DNA of 64,000 bases from NCBI RefSeq assembly GCF_001420915.1, contig NZ_CP013021.1, positions 3,568,501-3,632,500 of the forward strand. Reading direction: 5' to 3'. Of the stretch, positions 8,187 through 16,940 are shown in pieces. The position numbers and the translations under genes were made by a program. Within the stretch, counting starts at the first letter, position 1. Each line of letters begins with the position of its first letter. This DNA comes from Agarivorans gilvus. GTDB taxonomy: Bacteria > Pseudomonadota > Gammaproteobacteria > Enterobacterales > Celerinatantimonadaceae. A model generated the notes under the pieces. That model did not search any database, was not told the origin of the DNA, and worked only from the letters and a program-made list of their open reading frames with translations.

Positions 8187-9240
8187 GGCCTTGTTGATCA
8201 ATTCAGTGCAACGAACGCAGTAACCTCAAGGCGTTTTCCTCTTTATTCAGCTAGCTGACGAGCAGGCATACCTAGCCTGCTCATTTTGTTCAACGCGCAC
8301 ACTCCGGCCATGATTTCGCCGACTTGGGCGTTGTAACAACGTAGACTCAACTTGTCGCTAAGCAGTTGTTTGAAACGATACATCGCCGTCTCCGATAGTG
8401 AACGAAGATGGTAAGCATTGTCCCGTTTCCAGTTTTCCAACTCACCTTGCTTCAAGGCTTTTACTGCAACGTTCCGTGGGTGACCCGCTTCCCACATACC
8501 TGCATTCTTGCGTGGAGGGATTAGTGCAACAGCCTTCTTACGTTGTACTTCTTGATAGCTCTGCCGTGTGTCATAGGCACCATCAGCGCTTACTGCTTTC
8601 ACTTTGCGCCGCAGCGGTCTCAACAAGGTGGGTAACACTTCACTATCGTGAACCCAGTCCATCGAGACCTCAGCACTCACTATCTGATGGCTCTGGGCAT
8701 CTACTGCCATATGCAGTTTTCGCCAGACTCGACGCTTTTCAGCGCCGTGTTTACGCACCTTCCACTCTCCTTCGCCAAACACCTTAAGACCTGTAGCATC
8801 GATAACGAGGTGAGCCGCTTGACCTTGGCTAGGTAGGCGATAGTTGACTTCAACAGTCTTTGCTCGCTTGCTTATACAACTGTAATCGGGAGATTTTAAG
8901 TCGACCTTGAGCAGGCGAAACAATGAGTTGATGAAGCTTTCAAGAGCACGCAGTGGTAACTTGAATACGCCTTTAATCATCAGCGCAGTTGCGATAGCGG
9001 TGTCACTGTAAGTTTGGCTGCGCCCTCGACGACCACTGCGCTCAGTGTTATTCCATAGTTCTATGGCTTTCTCATCCATCCAGAAGGTCAATGAGCCGCG
9101 TTGCTTCAGTGCACTGTTGTACAGCTTCCAGTTGGTGATGTTGCCTTTCGCTTTACCCATGTTTGGTGACCCGACAGATATAGATACAGATCAGATCCGC
9201 GACTGCTGAGTTAGTTCAATCTGATTTAGGAAACAACGCC
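8187..9240 (-). mobile_element. IS5-family (IS903-like) insertion sequence, copy A
   Basis: 1054 bp bounded by imperfect inverted ends, GGCGTTGTTTCCTAAATCAG and GGCCTTGTTGATCAATTCAG, similar to IS903 termini. Flanks are CTCTAATGA (8178-8186) and ATCTAATGA (9241-9249), a 9-bp target duplication with one mismatch. It lies just upstream of the gene pair at 9281, probably within its promoter region. Confidence 0.92.
8243..9160 (-). CDS. IS5-family transposase, copy A
   Basis: 305-residue DDE transposase, full length for the IS903 group. The catalytic triad is visible as Asp in VIDATGLKVFG, Asp in SADGAYDT and Glu in LSETAMYRF. The C-terminal half matches the transposase DDE (DUF4096/IS5) domain. 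It is practically identical to the copy at 14856 and differs from the copy at 12950 by a few bases and by that copy's stop codon. It can probably supply transposase for all three elements. Confidence 0.93.
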   Translation of the reverse strand: MGKAKGNITNWKLYNSALKQRGSLTFWMDEKAIELWNNTERSGRRGRSQTYSDTAIATALMIKGVFKLPLRALESFINSLFRLLKVDLKSPDYSCISKRAKTVEVNYRLPSQGQAAHLVIDATGLKVFGEGEWKVRKHGAEKRRVWRKLHMAVDAQSHQIVSAEVSMDWVHDSEVLPTLLRPLRRKVKAVSADGAYDTRQSYQEVQRKKAVALIPPRKNAGMWEAGHPRNVAVKALKQGELENWKRDNAYHLRSLSETAMYRFKQLLSDKLSLRCYNAQVGEIMAGVCALNKMSRLGMPARQLAE

Positions 9241-9280
9241 ATCTAATGATAGAGTTAATAATTAATTTTTTGGAGGCTTT

Positions 9281-9628
9281 ATGAATAAGGGAAGTTTTTG
9301 CTATTTGCAAGGCTTTGAGCCAAGTAATAGAACGCTAAAATATATAGAGAAGATGAATAATACCGTTGAGATGGCGAGTCTGTTAGATAAGATTATTAGC
9401 ATAGTGCCCTTTTTTCAGATCTTTGCTGGCCGAGGTTCCTACAAAACAGCAGAACTTATATCTACTGGTTATCAGATTACAACTTATAATTGGGAATTGT
9501 ATGCCAATGCACTGAAAAGCATTCCGGAAATAAAGCGTAAAAAATTAGAAGATATAGCGGGTACAGCATCAATTTATACTCACGGTCGAGAAAGACGTTT
9601 TTGGGAGTGCGTATACAATGCACTATAG
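9281..9628 (+). CDS. Hypothetical protein, first gene of an overlapping pair
   Basis: 115 residues behind a strong GGAGG ribosome site, with no signal peptide. A hydrophobic stretch (LLDKIISIVPFFQIFAG) is followed by a basic C-terminal half. Its stop overlaps the start of an exported protein by 11 bases. A small cytoplasmic protein tightly coupled to a periplasmic one, beside other pairs of that kind, suggests an effector-immunity module. No toxin motif is recognisable, so function is unknown. Confidence 0.5.
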   Translation: MNKGSFCYLQGFEPSNRTLKYIEKMNNTVEMASLLDKIISIVPFFQIFAGRGSYKTAELISTGYQITTYNWELYANALKSIPEIKRKKLEDIAGTASIYTHGRERRFWECVYNAL

Positions 9629-10121
9629 ATTTAGATTATTAATCGCGTACCTAGTTCTTATTTTTTCAGCGACGGCTTCTTCAGCGTCTTTACTTAAGAG
9701 TGATGAAGATCTAGCAAAAGATTTGGAGCTTAAATACCAAGCGTTAAATGCTAAAACTCAGACTTGTAGAGAAGGCCGTAGTAGCCATATAGAAGTAGAT
9801 AAATTAACCAATCAATGGTTTGCTGGTTTATCGTCCGAGCGTAAAAAAGTAGTACTTCTTATTGCCAACCACGAAGCTATGGAGCGTTGCACTCAAGTTC
9901 AAGCCGATGAATACTCTCTTTCTTTAGTTGAATATGCAGCTCAAACTGCAGATAAGAAACAACTTGAAGAATGGTTGCACATAAGACAGAACTTTAAGCC
10001 TCAAGAGTTAGTTAATGATATCAATGCGCTTAATAATGAAAAACTCATAGCCTTTTTGAAAAATCCCCAATTTAATAAGCCATTTGACTTAATTGCGGTT
10101 TTTAAACAGCTTGAGCTATAG
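9618..10121 (+). CDS. Exported hypothetical protein (possible periplasmic immunity)
   Basis: 167 residues with an N-terminal signal peptide (RLLIAYLVLIFSATASSA). The mature part is mostly helical and charged, with two cysteines (in TCREGR and ERCTQV) that could form a disulfide. It begins inside the end of the upstream gene, so the two are translated together. Periplasmic helical proteins of this size often neutralise cell-wall-targeting effectors; that role here is an inference. No family recognised. Confidence 0.5.
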   Translation: MHYRFRLLIAYLVLIFSATASSASLLKSDEDLAKDLELKYQALNAKTQTCREGRSSHIEVDKLTNQWFAGLSSERKKVVLLIANHEAMERCTQVQADEYSLSLVEYAAQTADKKQLEEWLHIRQNFKPQELVNDINALNNEKLIAFLKNPQFNKPFDLIAVFKQLEL

Positions 10122-10194
10122 AACGACATTAGCCGCTTTAGGTTTCGTCACTAGCTCAATGTTACAGCCTCTTAGGTGAGAGCATCACCTTTAA

Positions 10195-10416
10195 TTAGGT
10201 GGCCAAATTTACTATGCAACTACACCCCAGCGCTTAGCTTTTACCCTAGGTCAGGAAGTGTTAGTGGGAGAAAGTGAGCAAGCTTCAGGTGTAGGATACC
10301 AAGTAAATCGATCCGATGAGCAAATAATTGCAGACTTATTAGATTGTAATAGCTTCAAGCTAAGGCGCGCTCGGTACTTTCTATTGCTTGTTCTCTTTGA
10401 GATTTATGGCGTGTAA
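10195..10416 (+). other. Unrecognised open stretch without start codon (possible gene remnant)
   Basis: About 70 codons are open after a TAA, with protein-like composition (ATTPQRLAFTLGQEVLVGE, DEQIIADLL, a hydrophobic FLLLVLFEIYG end) but no start codon or ribosome site. It may be the tail of a gene lost to rearrangement. Its stop lies within the 3' end of the opposite-strand hydrolase. Family unknown. Confidence 0.25.
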
Positions 10417-11192
10417 AAAGCGACTTGAAAAGGGCTATGCTCCGCCTCGCGCGGGAGGTGGTGCACTAATCCACCGCTTTGGTCGCTCCATAGCTTGCGT
10501 AGGGTGCGGTAAGTGTGGCCGCCGCTGACCACCGTTGTGTGCCCACTGGGGAGAATTTCACTCAGAAGCTTCTGGCCCTGAGTAAAGAAGTCTATATCGC
10601 CGTAACCAAGATAGATCTCTGTTTCTTTTACGGTCTGTTGGTCGTATTCCCATAACCACGACCAAAGATGCATTTGCCAGTTGTCAGGCGAATAGGGGCT
10701 AAGCGTCCACGCTTTAAGCCCTCCGGCTTCCTCAATATCATCAAGTACACCGCCCCAGCCCAGGTAAGGGCTGAGTAGGATTACCCCCTCAATGTTACCG
10801 GGATACTCAGTGAGGTACATCAACGCGCCCAAACCTCCCATTGAAGTGCCCGCTATCCAGAACTCTTCATAGCCCTTTTCTCGGGCGGGTAAGATGATGT
10901 CGTTGTGTAGGCGCTCGCTTAGCGACTTAGCCCGGTAGTAACCAAAATGAGCGGCTGGAACTACCACATCAAAGGCGTAGCCGTTCGCAAAAATATTGTC
11001 GATAAGACCGTGTTCTTCAAAAATTTCATGACCACCGCCAAGGCCTCTGAGCATGATAAGAAGCTTTTTGTTGTCATTAGTTGCTTGAGGGCTTTTGTAT
11101 TCAAGATAAGGAATAGGCGCTACCGGCTTACTGGTACAACCCATTAGCATTGAAGTGAGGAGCAATAAAGCAATGGCTAGGAGTCTGTTCAT
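10404..11192 (-). CDS. Lipoprotein alpha/beta hydrolase
   Basis: 262 residues. ATG 11192 gives a lipoprotein signal (hydrophobic core, lipobox LMGC, then TSKP). An alpha/beta hydrolase fold follows, with nucleophile motif GTSMGG, an oxyanion-type RGLGGG near the start and a late His in SGGHTYRT; an acid in GYGDIDFF could complete the triad. An upstream in-frame ATG at 11267 would bury the signal peptide and is not used. Lipase or esterase activity in the envelope is likely, substrate unknown. It reads against its neighbours, and no partner gene is visible. Confidence 0.72.
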   Translation of the reverse strand: MNRLLAIALLLLTSMLMGCTSKPVAPIPYLEYKSPQATNDNKKLLIMLRGLGGGHEIFEEHGLIDNIFANGYAFDVVVPAAHFGYYRAKSLSERLHNDIILPAREKGYEEFWIAGTSMGGLGALMYLTEYPGNIEGVILLSPYLGWGGVLDDIEEAGGLKAWTLSPYSPDNWQMHLWSWLWEYDQQTVKETEIYLGYGDIDFFTQGQKLLSEILPSGHTTVVSGGHTYRTLRKLWSDQSGGLVHHLPREAEHSPFQVAFYTP

Positions 11193-11773
11193 TGGCGCGA
11201 CCATCCTAAATGAGTTTCTATAAAGCGCATGCTGTTCAGGGCTAATAATTTCTTCAGCCTTACTCATTGAAGGTCAACTTGCGCTAGTTTGCATATATAA
11301 ACTCATTACGCGTGTGGCTGAAGAAAGGTTCAATAGGAAATGATAAATAGGCCACTGCGGACTGCTGGAGTAAAGTTTCTAGGAGGTAAGGATGCCTCTA
11401 GGTTATGTGCTATACCTCGCTTCTTGCTGAAAATAAGGTAGGCGCTCAACGATGCGGCGCTAGCCGTGATTGATGAACAAAGGAACAGCCGAGAGAAGGC
11501 TAATCCTTATGTCTTGCTGGCAAGGTTTAACAAAACATCCATAATAAAAACAAAATTAACAATAACACTTTTTTGCACTCGTTGAGCTAGGTCAAAGCCC
11601 AAAAATCATAAGTAATTCAATGGTATGGTGTGAATAGGCCGGATTAACTTAGTCCCAGCCAAAAAGCTATGCGAGACAAAACCTCAGCAAGCCTGATAAT
11701 TAGCTAAAAAATAAATGAGGGAATTTAAGCGCTATTGAGCAAGCAACGGCATTGGCTTAAGCCGGTGGTGCGT
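11193..11773. other. Long non-coding stretch
   Basis: About 580 bases with no ORF that has protein-like composition and no RNA gene. It contains AT-rich patches that may include the promoter of the leftward hydrolase. Probably eroded island sequence. Confidence 0.5.
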
Positions 11774-12091
11774 TTATGACCTAGGTGTTGATGGTATTGG
11801 CGTAATTAGGCGTTCCTTACCTACCGCACCGGAAAAGTGTTGCTCAAACTCACAGCTAAGGCTTAACCATTGCTCTGCGGCTATGCCTAAGCGTTGCATT
11901 ATTGGGTTAGCCTCTAGGCTTAAGTGGCCTCGTTTGTCTTCTCGAACAATACGGCCAGTGCTATCGACCAATTCCAAGTAATGATGTAGTTGAAAAGGTA
12001 GACCTTGGGGCATGTTGTTTCTGGGGTTACCTACAAAGGGAAATAAGGTTTGGGGTTGAGTTTCTTTTGTTGTACTGCCTTGGCTCTTAAC
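11774..12091 (-). pseudogene. C-terminal fragment of a Y1 (IS200/REP-associated) transposase
   Basis: The translation (LFPFVG near 12050, HHYLELVD, GRIVREDKRG, QRLGIAAEQWL, FEQHFSGAVG) resembles the C-terminal segment of REP-associated tyrosine transposase relatives, where an ELVDWTGR-IxRxDKRG pattern recurs. The catalytic HUH domain that should precede it is absent, and the frame is closed by TAA at 12092-12094. It is a dead remnant of a transposase or domesticated RAYT gene. Confidence 0.6.
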
Positions 12092-12131
12092 TTAACACTG
12101 GTATGCTATTAAGTTCCAGACACAAACAGTC

Positions 12132-12221
12132 GTGCGCCGAAAAGAATTACGTTGGTGGCTTCCACTAGTTGCCTCGCTGATTGGTGTAGTTGTTGGGGTT
12201 GTAGGTAACAGATTACTTTAG
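12132..12221 (+). CDS. Possible 29-residue membrane peptide
   Basis: A GTG-started frame gives a basic N-terminus (RRKELRWW) followed by one hydrophobic helix (LPLVASLIGVVVGVVG). This is the pattern of a small inner-membrane peptide, but no convincing ribosome site precedes it. It could equally be the tail of a lost gene. Confidence 0.22.
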   Translation: MRRKELRWWLPLVASLIGVVVGVVGNRLL

Positions 12222-12416
12222 CCGATACTATGTGAAGGCTTAGTTAGCTCAACTACTTTTATTACACTCTGATTTAGCGAATAAACACCTAGTATGCGTG
12301 CTGTTGGATATAGATATTAAATCTTTAGAATATTTAATATTCAATATGTTATTAGTGTTTTTTGTCATTAAGATTTGGGTTACTATATAGCTTTAAACTA
12401 TCAAGTAGTTACAAGC

Positions 12417-12884
12417 ATGAGCAAAGCAAGAGTTTTTAGAATACAGGTAATAAAGCCTGTTCTTTTGAAGATCGGTGGTGCCAACTTAGCAGCAGAAGAA
12501 CTCCTTTTAGGTACTGCGGTGCAAGAAAGTCTCAACTTCATGTATCGAAGTCAGGTTGGAGGTGGCCCTGCTAAAGGTTATTTCCAAATGGAGCCGGCTA
12601 CACATGATGATATTTGGGATAACTTTTTGAAGTACCGTAAAGGGCTCGCCAAAGACGTAATCTCATTTCTTAGTTCTCCCAACGCTAACAAAATCACTGA
12701 GCTAGAAAACAACGACAAATACGCTGCTGCTATGGCGAGAACTCACTATATGCGTGTTCCTGCCGCACTGCCAAAAGCTGGTGACATTAAAGCCCAAGCT
12801 AATTACTGGAAGCAATATTACAACACGCCTTTAGGCAAAGGGCTTCCACATGAGTACATAGATAAGTGGGGCGTTGTTTCCTAA
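12417..12884 (+). pseudogene. Lysozyme-like peptidoglycan hydrolase, 3' end cut off by IS copy B
   Basis: From ATG 12417 the protein has a lysozyme/transglycosylase-like core, with candidate catalytic Glu-37 in GTAVQESLN, a GGGPAKGYFQMEP stretch and HDDIWDNFLKYR. This pattern occurs in small phage-type and type VI muramidases. The native frame runs to 12869, where the insertion sequence begins; the shown stop is IS sequence. The missing end resumes after the IS (13933-13962, NKYVAPVTP then stop), so the intact protein had about 161 residues. An exported protein gene follows and may be its immunity partner. It was probably an effector; activity after loss of the tail is uncertain. Confidence 0.6.
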
Positions 12885-13923
12885 ATCAGATTGAACTAAC
12901 TCAGCAGTCGCGGATCTGATCTGTATCTATATCTGTCGGGTCACCAAACATGGGTAAAGCGAAAGGCAACATCACCAACTGGAAGCAGTACAACAGTGCA
13001 CTGAAGCAACACGGCTCATTGACCTTCTGGATGGATGAGAAAGCCATAGAACTATGGAATAACACTGAGCGCAGTGGTCGTCGAGGGCGCAGCCAAACTT
13101 ACAGTGACACCGCTATCGCAACTGCGCTGATGATTAAAGGCGTATTCAAGTTACCACTGCGTGCTCTTGAAGGCTTCATCAACTCATTGTTTCGCCTGCT
13201 CAAGGTCGACTTAAAATCTCCCGATTACAGTTGTATAAGCAAGCGAGCAAAGACTGTTGAAGTCAACTATCGCCTACCTAGCCAAGGTCAAGCGGCTCAC
13301 CTCGTTATCGATGCTACAGGTCTTAAGGTGTTTGGCGAAGGAGAGTGGAAGGTGCGTAAACACGGCGCTGAAAAGCGTCGAGTCTGGCGAAAACTGCATA
13401 TGGCAGTAGATGCCCAGAGCCATCAGATAGTGAGTGCTGAGGTCTCGATGGACTGGGTTCACGATAGTGAAGTGTTACCCACCTTGTTGAGACCGCTGCG
13501 GCGCAAAGTGAAAGCAGTAAGCGCTGATGGTGCCTATGACACACGGCAGAGCTATCAAGAAGTACAACGTAAGAAGGCTGTTGCACTAATCCCTCCACGC
13601 AAGAATGCAGGTATGTGGGAAGCGGGTCACCCACGGAACGTTGCAGTAAAAGCCTTGAAGCAAGGTGAGTTGGAAAACTGGAAACGGGACAATGCTTACC
13701 ATCTTCGTTCACTATAGGAGACGGCGATGTATCGTTTCAAACAACTGCTTAGCGACAAGTTGAGTCTACGTTGTTACAACGCCCAAGTCGGCGAAATCAT
13801 GGCCGGAGTGTGCGCGTTGAACAAAATGAGCAGGCTAGGTATGCCTGCTCGTCAGCTAGCTGAATAAAGAGGAAAACGCCTTGAGGTTACTGCGTTCGTT
13901 GCACTGAATTGATCAACAAGGCC
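12870..13923 (+). mobile_element. IS5-family (IS903-like) insertion sequence, copy B
   Basis: 1054 bp with the same ends as copies A and C, in the opposite orientation. It is flanked by a perfect 9-bp duplication GATAAGTGG (12861-12869 and 13924-13932), so it is a simple insertion. It interrupts the lysozyme-like gene eleven codons before its natural stop. Confidence 0.95.
12950..13867 (+). pseudogene. IS5-family transposase, copy B, nonsense mutant
   Basis: Same 305-codon gene as copies A and C, but codon 256 is TAG (13715-13717) where the others have TCG. The stop lies one codon before the third catalytic acid (Glu in SETAMYRF), so any product lacks the complete active site. A few missense changes are also present (for example L13Q and R21H relative to copy A). 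The element could move only with transposase supplied by A or C. Confidence 0.9.
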
Positions 13924-13962
13924 GATAAGTGGAATAAATACGTTGCTCCTGTAACTCCATAG
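13924..13962 (+). pseudogene. Detached 3' end of the lysozyme-like gene
   Basis: Starts with the second copy of the target duplication (GATAAGTGG). It continues in the original frame for nine codons (NKYVAPVTP) to TAG at 13960-13962, restoring the natural C-terminus when the IS and one duplication are removed. Confidence 0.7.
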
Positions 13963-13984
13963 AATGTAGAGCTGATAGATAATT

Positions 13985-14494
13985 ATGAGTATAAAAAAAA
14001 CGTTAGCCATAGCATACGTTAGTGCCGGTGTAATATTCAGTAATGTTAGCTGTGCGAGTAATGAAGATGTCGTTACTACAACGTCTAATGGCAAAAACTA
14101 TTATCACATGAAGCTTTCATTGAATAATCAAAGCATTAGTTCAATAAAAGAGTTTAGAGAGGCTCAGTTCGTTATGAACGGTGGGCAATTCGAGGTGAGG
14201 GTTCAACAAAACTCTTTCCCGATAAAGGCTCCTAACTGTAAAGGTGATTTGATCCTTAGAATGCCTTGGACAAACTCAGACTTAAGTGCTGCTGATGTTT
14301 TCATTGATGAAAAATACAATGTGTACAAAGCGATTGTAGATGCGTCAAAAAGTGAGGGAAGTAATGTCGATGTTTACATCGAGCTAAACCCTTATGTGCA
14401 AATGACGGGCGATGGTTTTGAGCTAACAGAGTGCAATGTGTTTTTTAGACATGCTAATGGTCAGTACATTCCTAAAACTGGGAAACTAAATTAA
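13985..14494 (+). CDS. Exported hypothetical protein (possible immunity to lysozyme-like effector)
   Basis: 169 residues with a signal peptide (KKTLAIAYVSAGVIFSNVSCAS). The hydrophobic segment before VSCAS could also be read as a lipobox-like site. The mature part looks beta-rich and has cysteines in APNCKGD and LTECNVF that may pair. The start lies 22 bases after the natural stop of the interrupted lysozyme-like gene, so the two formed an operon before the IS arrived. Periplasmic inhibitors encoded behind muramidase effectors are common, and I infer that role. No family recognised. Confidence 0.52.
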   Translation: MSIKKTLAIAYVSAGVIFSNVSCASNEDVVTTTSNGKNYYHMKLSLNNQSISSIKEFREAQFVMNGGQFEVRVQQNSFPIKAPNCKGDLILRMPWTNSDLSAADVFIDEKYNVYKAIVDASKSEGSNVDVYIELNPYVQMTGDGFELTECNVFFRHANGQYIPKTGKLN

Positions 14495-14799
14495 GTTAGG
14501 TATGAAATTAAAGGCTGTCTTGACCTTTCTATTTACAAAAAGCGGTCGATGAAACCCAATAAAAGGAGTTGTTGGGCCATCTTGCATTTGCTTATGTAGG
14601 TGACATTAGGTGGGGGCTAGTCATTTTTAATAATACTGAACTGAACATATTTGAATTAAAAGATAAAATATATACGATCACTATACTATACTATACTTAT
14701 CTATCATTTCAGGTGATAAGAATCTTTGGAGAATGGTTCGTCTCAATCGCTCTTGCAGTTGCGACCGTCTTCTATTGTAGTTTGGGTTGTATCCAAAGA
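14495..14799 (+). other. Spacer with a possible truncated membrane-protein ORF
   Basis: About 300 bases up to IS copy C. A frame from TTG 14569 is open to the IS and beyond, with hydrophobic stretches (VIRIFGEWFVSIALAVATVFYC). It may be the start of a gene cut by the IS, but the start codon and ribosome site are unconvincing. A short tandem of ACTAT units lies near 14680-14700. Confidence 0.3.
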
Positions 14800-15853
14800 G
14801 GCCTTGTTGATCAATTCAGTGCAACGAACGCAGTAACCTCAAGGCGTTTTCCTCTTTATTCAGCTAGCTGACGAGCAGGCATACCTAGCCTGCTCATTTT
14901 GTTCAACGCGCACACTCCGGCCATGATTTCACCGACTTGGGCGTTGTAACAACGTAGACTCAACTTGTCGCTAAGCAGTTGTTTGAAACGATACATCGCC
15001 GTCTCCGATAGTGAACGAAGATGGTAAGCATTGTCCCGTTTCCAGTTTTCCAACTCACCTTGCTTCAAGGCTTTTACTGCAACGTTCCGTGGGTGACCCG
15101 CTTCCCACATACCTGCATTCTTGCGTGGAGGGATTAGTGCAACAGCCTTCTTACGTTGTACTTCTTGATAGCTCTGCCGTGTGTCATAGGCACCATCAGC
15201 GCTTACTGCTTTCACTTTGCGCCGCAGCGGTCTCAACAAGGTGGGTAACACTTCACTATCGTGAACCCAGTCCATCGAGACCTCAGCACTCACTATCTGA
15301 TGGCTCTGGGCATCTACTGCCATATGCAGTTTTCGCCAGACTCGACGCTTTTCAGCGCCGTGTTTACGCACCTTCCACTCTCCTTCGCCAAACACCTTAA
15401 GACCTGTAGCATCGATAACGAGGTGAGCCGCTTGACCTTGGCTAGGTAGGCGATAGTTGACTTCAACAGTCTTTGCTCGCTTGCTTATACAACTGTAATC
15501 GGGAGATTTTAAGTCGACCTTGAGCAGGCGAAACAATGAGTTGATGAAGCCTTCAAGAGCACGCAGTGGTAACTTGAATACGCCTTTAATCATCAGCGCA
15601 GTTGCGATAGCGGTGTCACTGTAAGTATGGCTGCGCCCTCGACGACCACTGCGCTCAGTGTTATTCCATAGTTCTATGGCTTTCTCATCCATCCAGAAGG
15701 TCAATGAGCCGCGTTGCTTCAGTGCACTGTTGTACAGCTTCCAGTTGGTGATGTTGCCTTTCGCTTTACCCATGTTTGGTGACCCGACAGATATAGATAC
15801 AGATCAGATCCGCGACTGCTGAGTTAGTTCAATCTGATTTAGGAAACAACGCC
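14800..15853 (-). mobile_element. IS5-family (IS903-like) insertion sequence, copy C
   Basis: 1054 bp with intact ends, nearly identical to copy A. The flanking nonamers differ (ATCCAAAGA left, TATTCGAGG right), so there is no target duplication. A deletion or recombination has therefore replaced one flank. The right flank is the middle of a tyrosine recombinase gene whose 5' part is nowhere in the window. Confidence 0.92.
14856..15773 (-). CDS. IS5-family transposase, copy C
   Basis: Full-length 305-residue DDE transposase, with the same catalytic Asp-Asp-Glu positions as copy A and only two or three amino-acid differences (for example E85G and Q49H relative to copy A). Probably functional. 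Confidence 0.93.
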   Translation of the reverse strand: MGKAKGNITNWKLYNSALKQRGSLTFWMDEKAIELWNNTERSGRRGRSHTYSDTAIATALMIKGVFKLPLRALEGFINSLFRLLKVDLKSPDYSCISKRAKTVEVNYRLPSQGQAAHLVIDATGLKVFGEGEWKVRKHGAEKRRVWRKLHMAVDAQSHQIVSAEVSMDWVHDSEVLPTLLRPLRRKVKAVSADGAYDTRQSYQEVQRKKAVALIPPRKNAGMWEAGHPRNVAVKALKQGELENWKRDNAYHLRSLSETAMYRFKQLLSDKLSLRCYNAQVGEIMAGVCALNKMSRLGMPARQLAE

Positions 15854-16101
15854 TATTCGAGGGCGAAGAGGGCAAAGCGCTAACCGATATTAAAAAAGGC
15901 TGGGTTAAGGTGGTTGATTTGGCCGAATTAGAAGATTTTAATTTTCACGATTTACGCCACCACTTCGCCAGTAAGCTAGTGATGAAAAGTGTCGATTTAA
16001 ATACAGTTCGTGAACTACTAGGCCATGCTGATATGAATATGACATTGCGTTATGCGCATTTGGCGCCAGAGCATAAAGCGGCAGCGGTTAATTTGCTTTA
16101 G
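15854..16101 (+). pseudogene. Tyrosine recombinase (integrase), C-terminal fragment
   Basis: The open frame begins at the IS boundary and encodes the C-terminal catalytic end of a phage-type integrase: DLRHHFASKL supplies the conserved His-x-x-Arg, LGHADMNMT the second His, and LRYAHL the tyrosine nucleophile. The first conserved Arg and the DNA-binding N-terminal domains are missing upstream of IS copy C. Island integrases of this type often sit near a tRNA target; here tRNA-Ile lies 2.4 kb downstream. It is non-functional as it stands. Confidence 0.85.
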
Positions 16102-16206
16102 GTTTAGTGAATATGTGTAACTTAATAATTAATTTATCATTTCTCTTTAAATTGTTATTGACCAATGAAATAATAGCGGTAATTTTAAGTCTCCCAAGGA
16201 ACGTCA

Positions 16207-16932
16207 GTGACTTCTTTTTCTGGTATAGCTAAAGCCAAAACCATAAAACTCTACGAAAACCATTCTCACGAAGTGGGCTCGGTGCTTAAACAAAGTGACC
16301 CTAAAAAATATGAAAAATACGAGTCTACTGACTGTATTACATATGTACTAAATGTTTTGTCTCATGCGTATAAGGAAATGGGTAATGGCCAGATGGCAAA
16401 AGATGTCTGGACAATGGGAAGGGAGACTTCTCGTTCAGATTTCAGAGGTACAATTCTCGCCAAACGTTTAGTGACGCAAAAAAACTGGGCAGGTATTTAT
16501 GTGTCTCCTGATAGCATTCATCCTTCAGATGGAGATCAAGAGCATACTTATGCCAGCGTAGTTGCCAGAAAGCAATGTATCTATAGTACGGATAATGTTC
16601 CACTCAAGCACAGGGTCGTTAATTACAACCCAACTAAAGAGGATAATTCTAACTTTCAGGCCCTATACCCTTATTTGGGTAAAACAAAACTTAATGATAT
16701 TGATTATAAAGAGCTAGCAAAGATACCATTTGGTTTCGGCTTATCTAGGGGTGGCATGCATACATGGCTGTTTGTCGAAGGTTTTGTGTATGAGGTTCAC
16801 TGGGACGCTATCGGAAAAGGGTTGTACGAGAAAACAGCATTAAGAAACTATCCTTGGTTGTCTAGTGCTATCTTTGTGCCTCAGGATACTGCAATAAAGC
16901 TCAACTTAGCCAAGTTAAAATGCGCTTCATAA
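16207..16932 (+). CDS. Cys/His hydrolase-like protein, candidate effector
   Basis: 241 residues from a GTG start with AAGGA six bases upstream. A cysteine sits at the start of a helix (Cys-43 in STDCITYVLNVL) and a later histidine precedes a beta strand (His-185 in GGMHTWLFVEGFVYEVHW). That arrangement recalls NlpC/P60-, CHAP- or LRAT-like cysteine hydrolases, which include type VI amidase effectors. No signal peptide is seen. A lipoprotein gene follows after eight bases. Assignment rests on this motif pattern and context; no family is securely recognised. Confidence 0.5.
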   Translation: MTSFSGIAKAKTIKLYENHSHEVGSVLKQSDPKKYEKYESTDCITYVLNVLSHAYKEMGNGQMAKDVWTMGRETSRSDFRGTILAKRLVTQKNWAGIYVSPDSIHPSDGDQEHTYASVVARKQCIYSTDNVPLKHRVVNYNPTKEDNSNFQALYPYLGKTKLNDIDYKELAKIPFGFGLSRGGMHTWLFVEGFVYEVHWDAIGKGLYEKTALRNYPWLSSAIFVPQDTAIKLNLAKLKCAS

Positions 16933-16940
16933 GGACTCAC

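Noticed and set aside
8398..8836. Opposite-strand frames of 129 and 62 codons inside the IS, repeated in all three copies
   Set aside because: They are antisense shadows of the transposase gene and recur only because the IS recurs.
14680..14700. Tandem ACTAT units
   Set aside because: Only a few units in AT-rich DNA; not a CRISPR, and no functional context.
14569..14871. 100-codon frame running into IS copy C
   Set aside because: The last 24 codons are IS sequence; only the part before 14800 could be host coding, and its start is weak.
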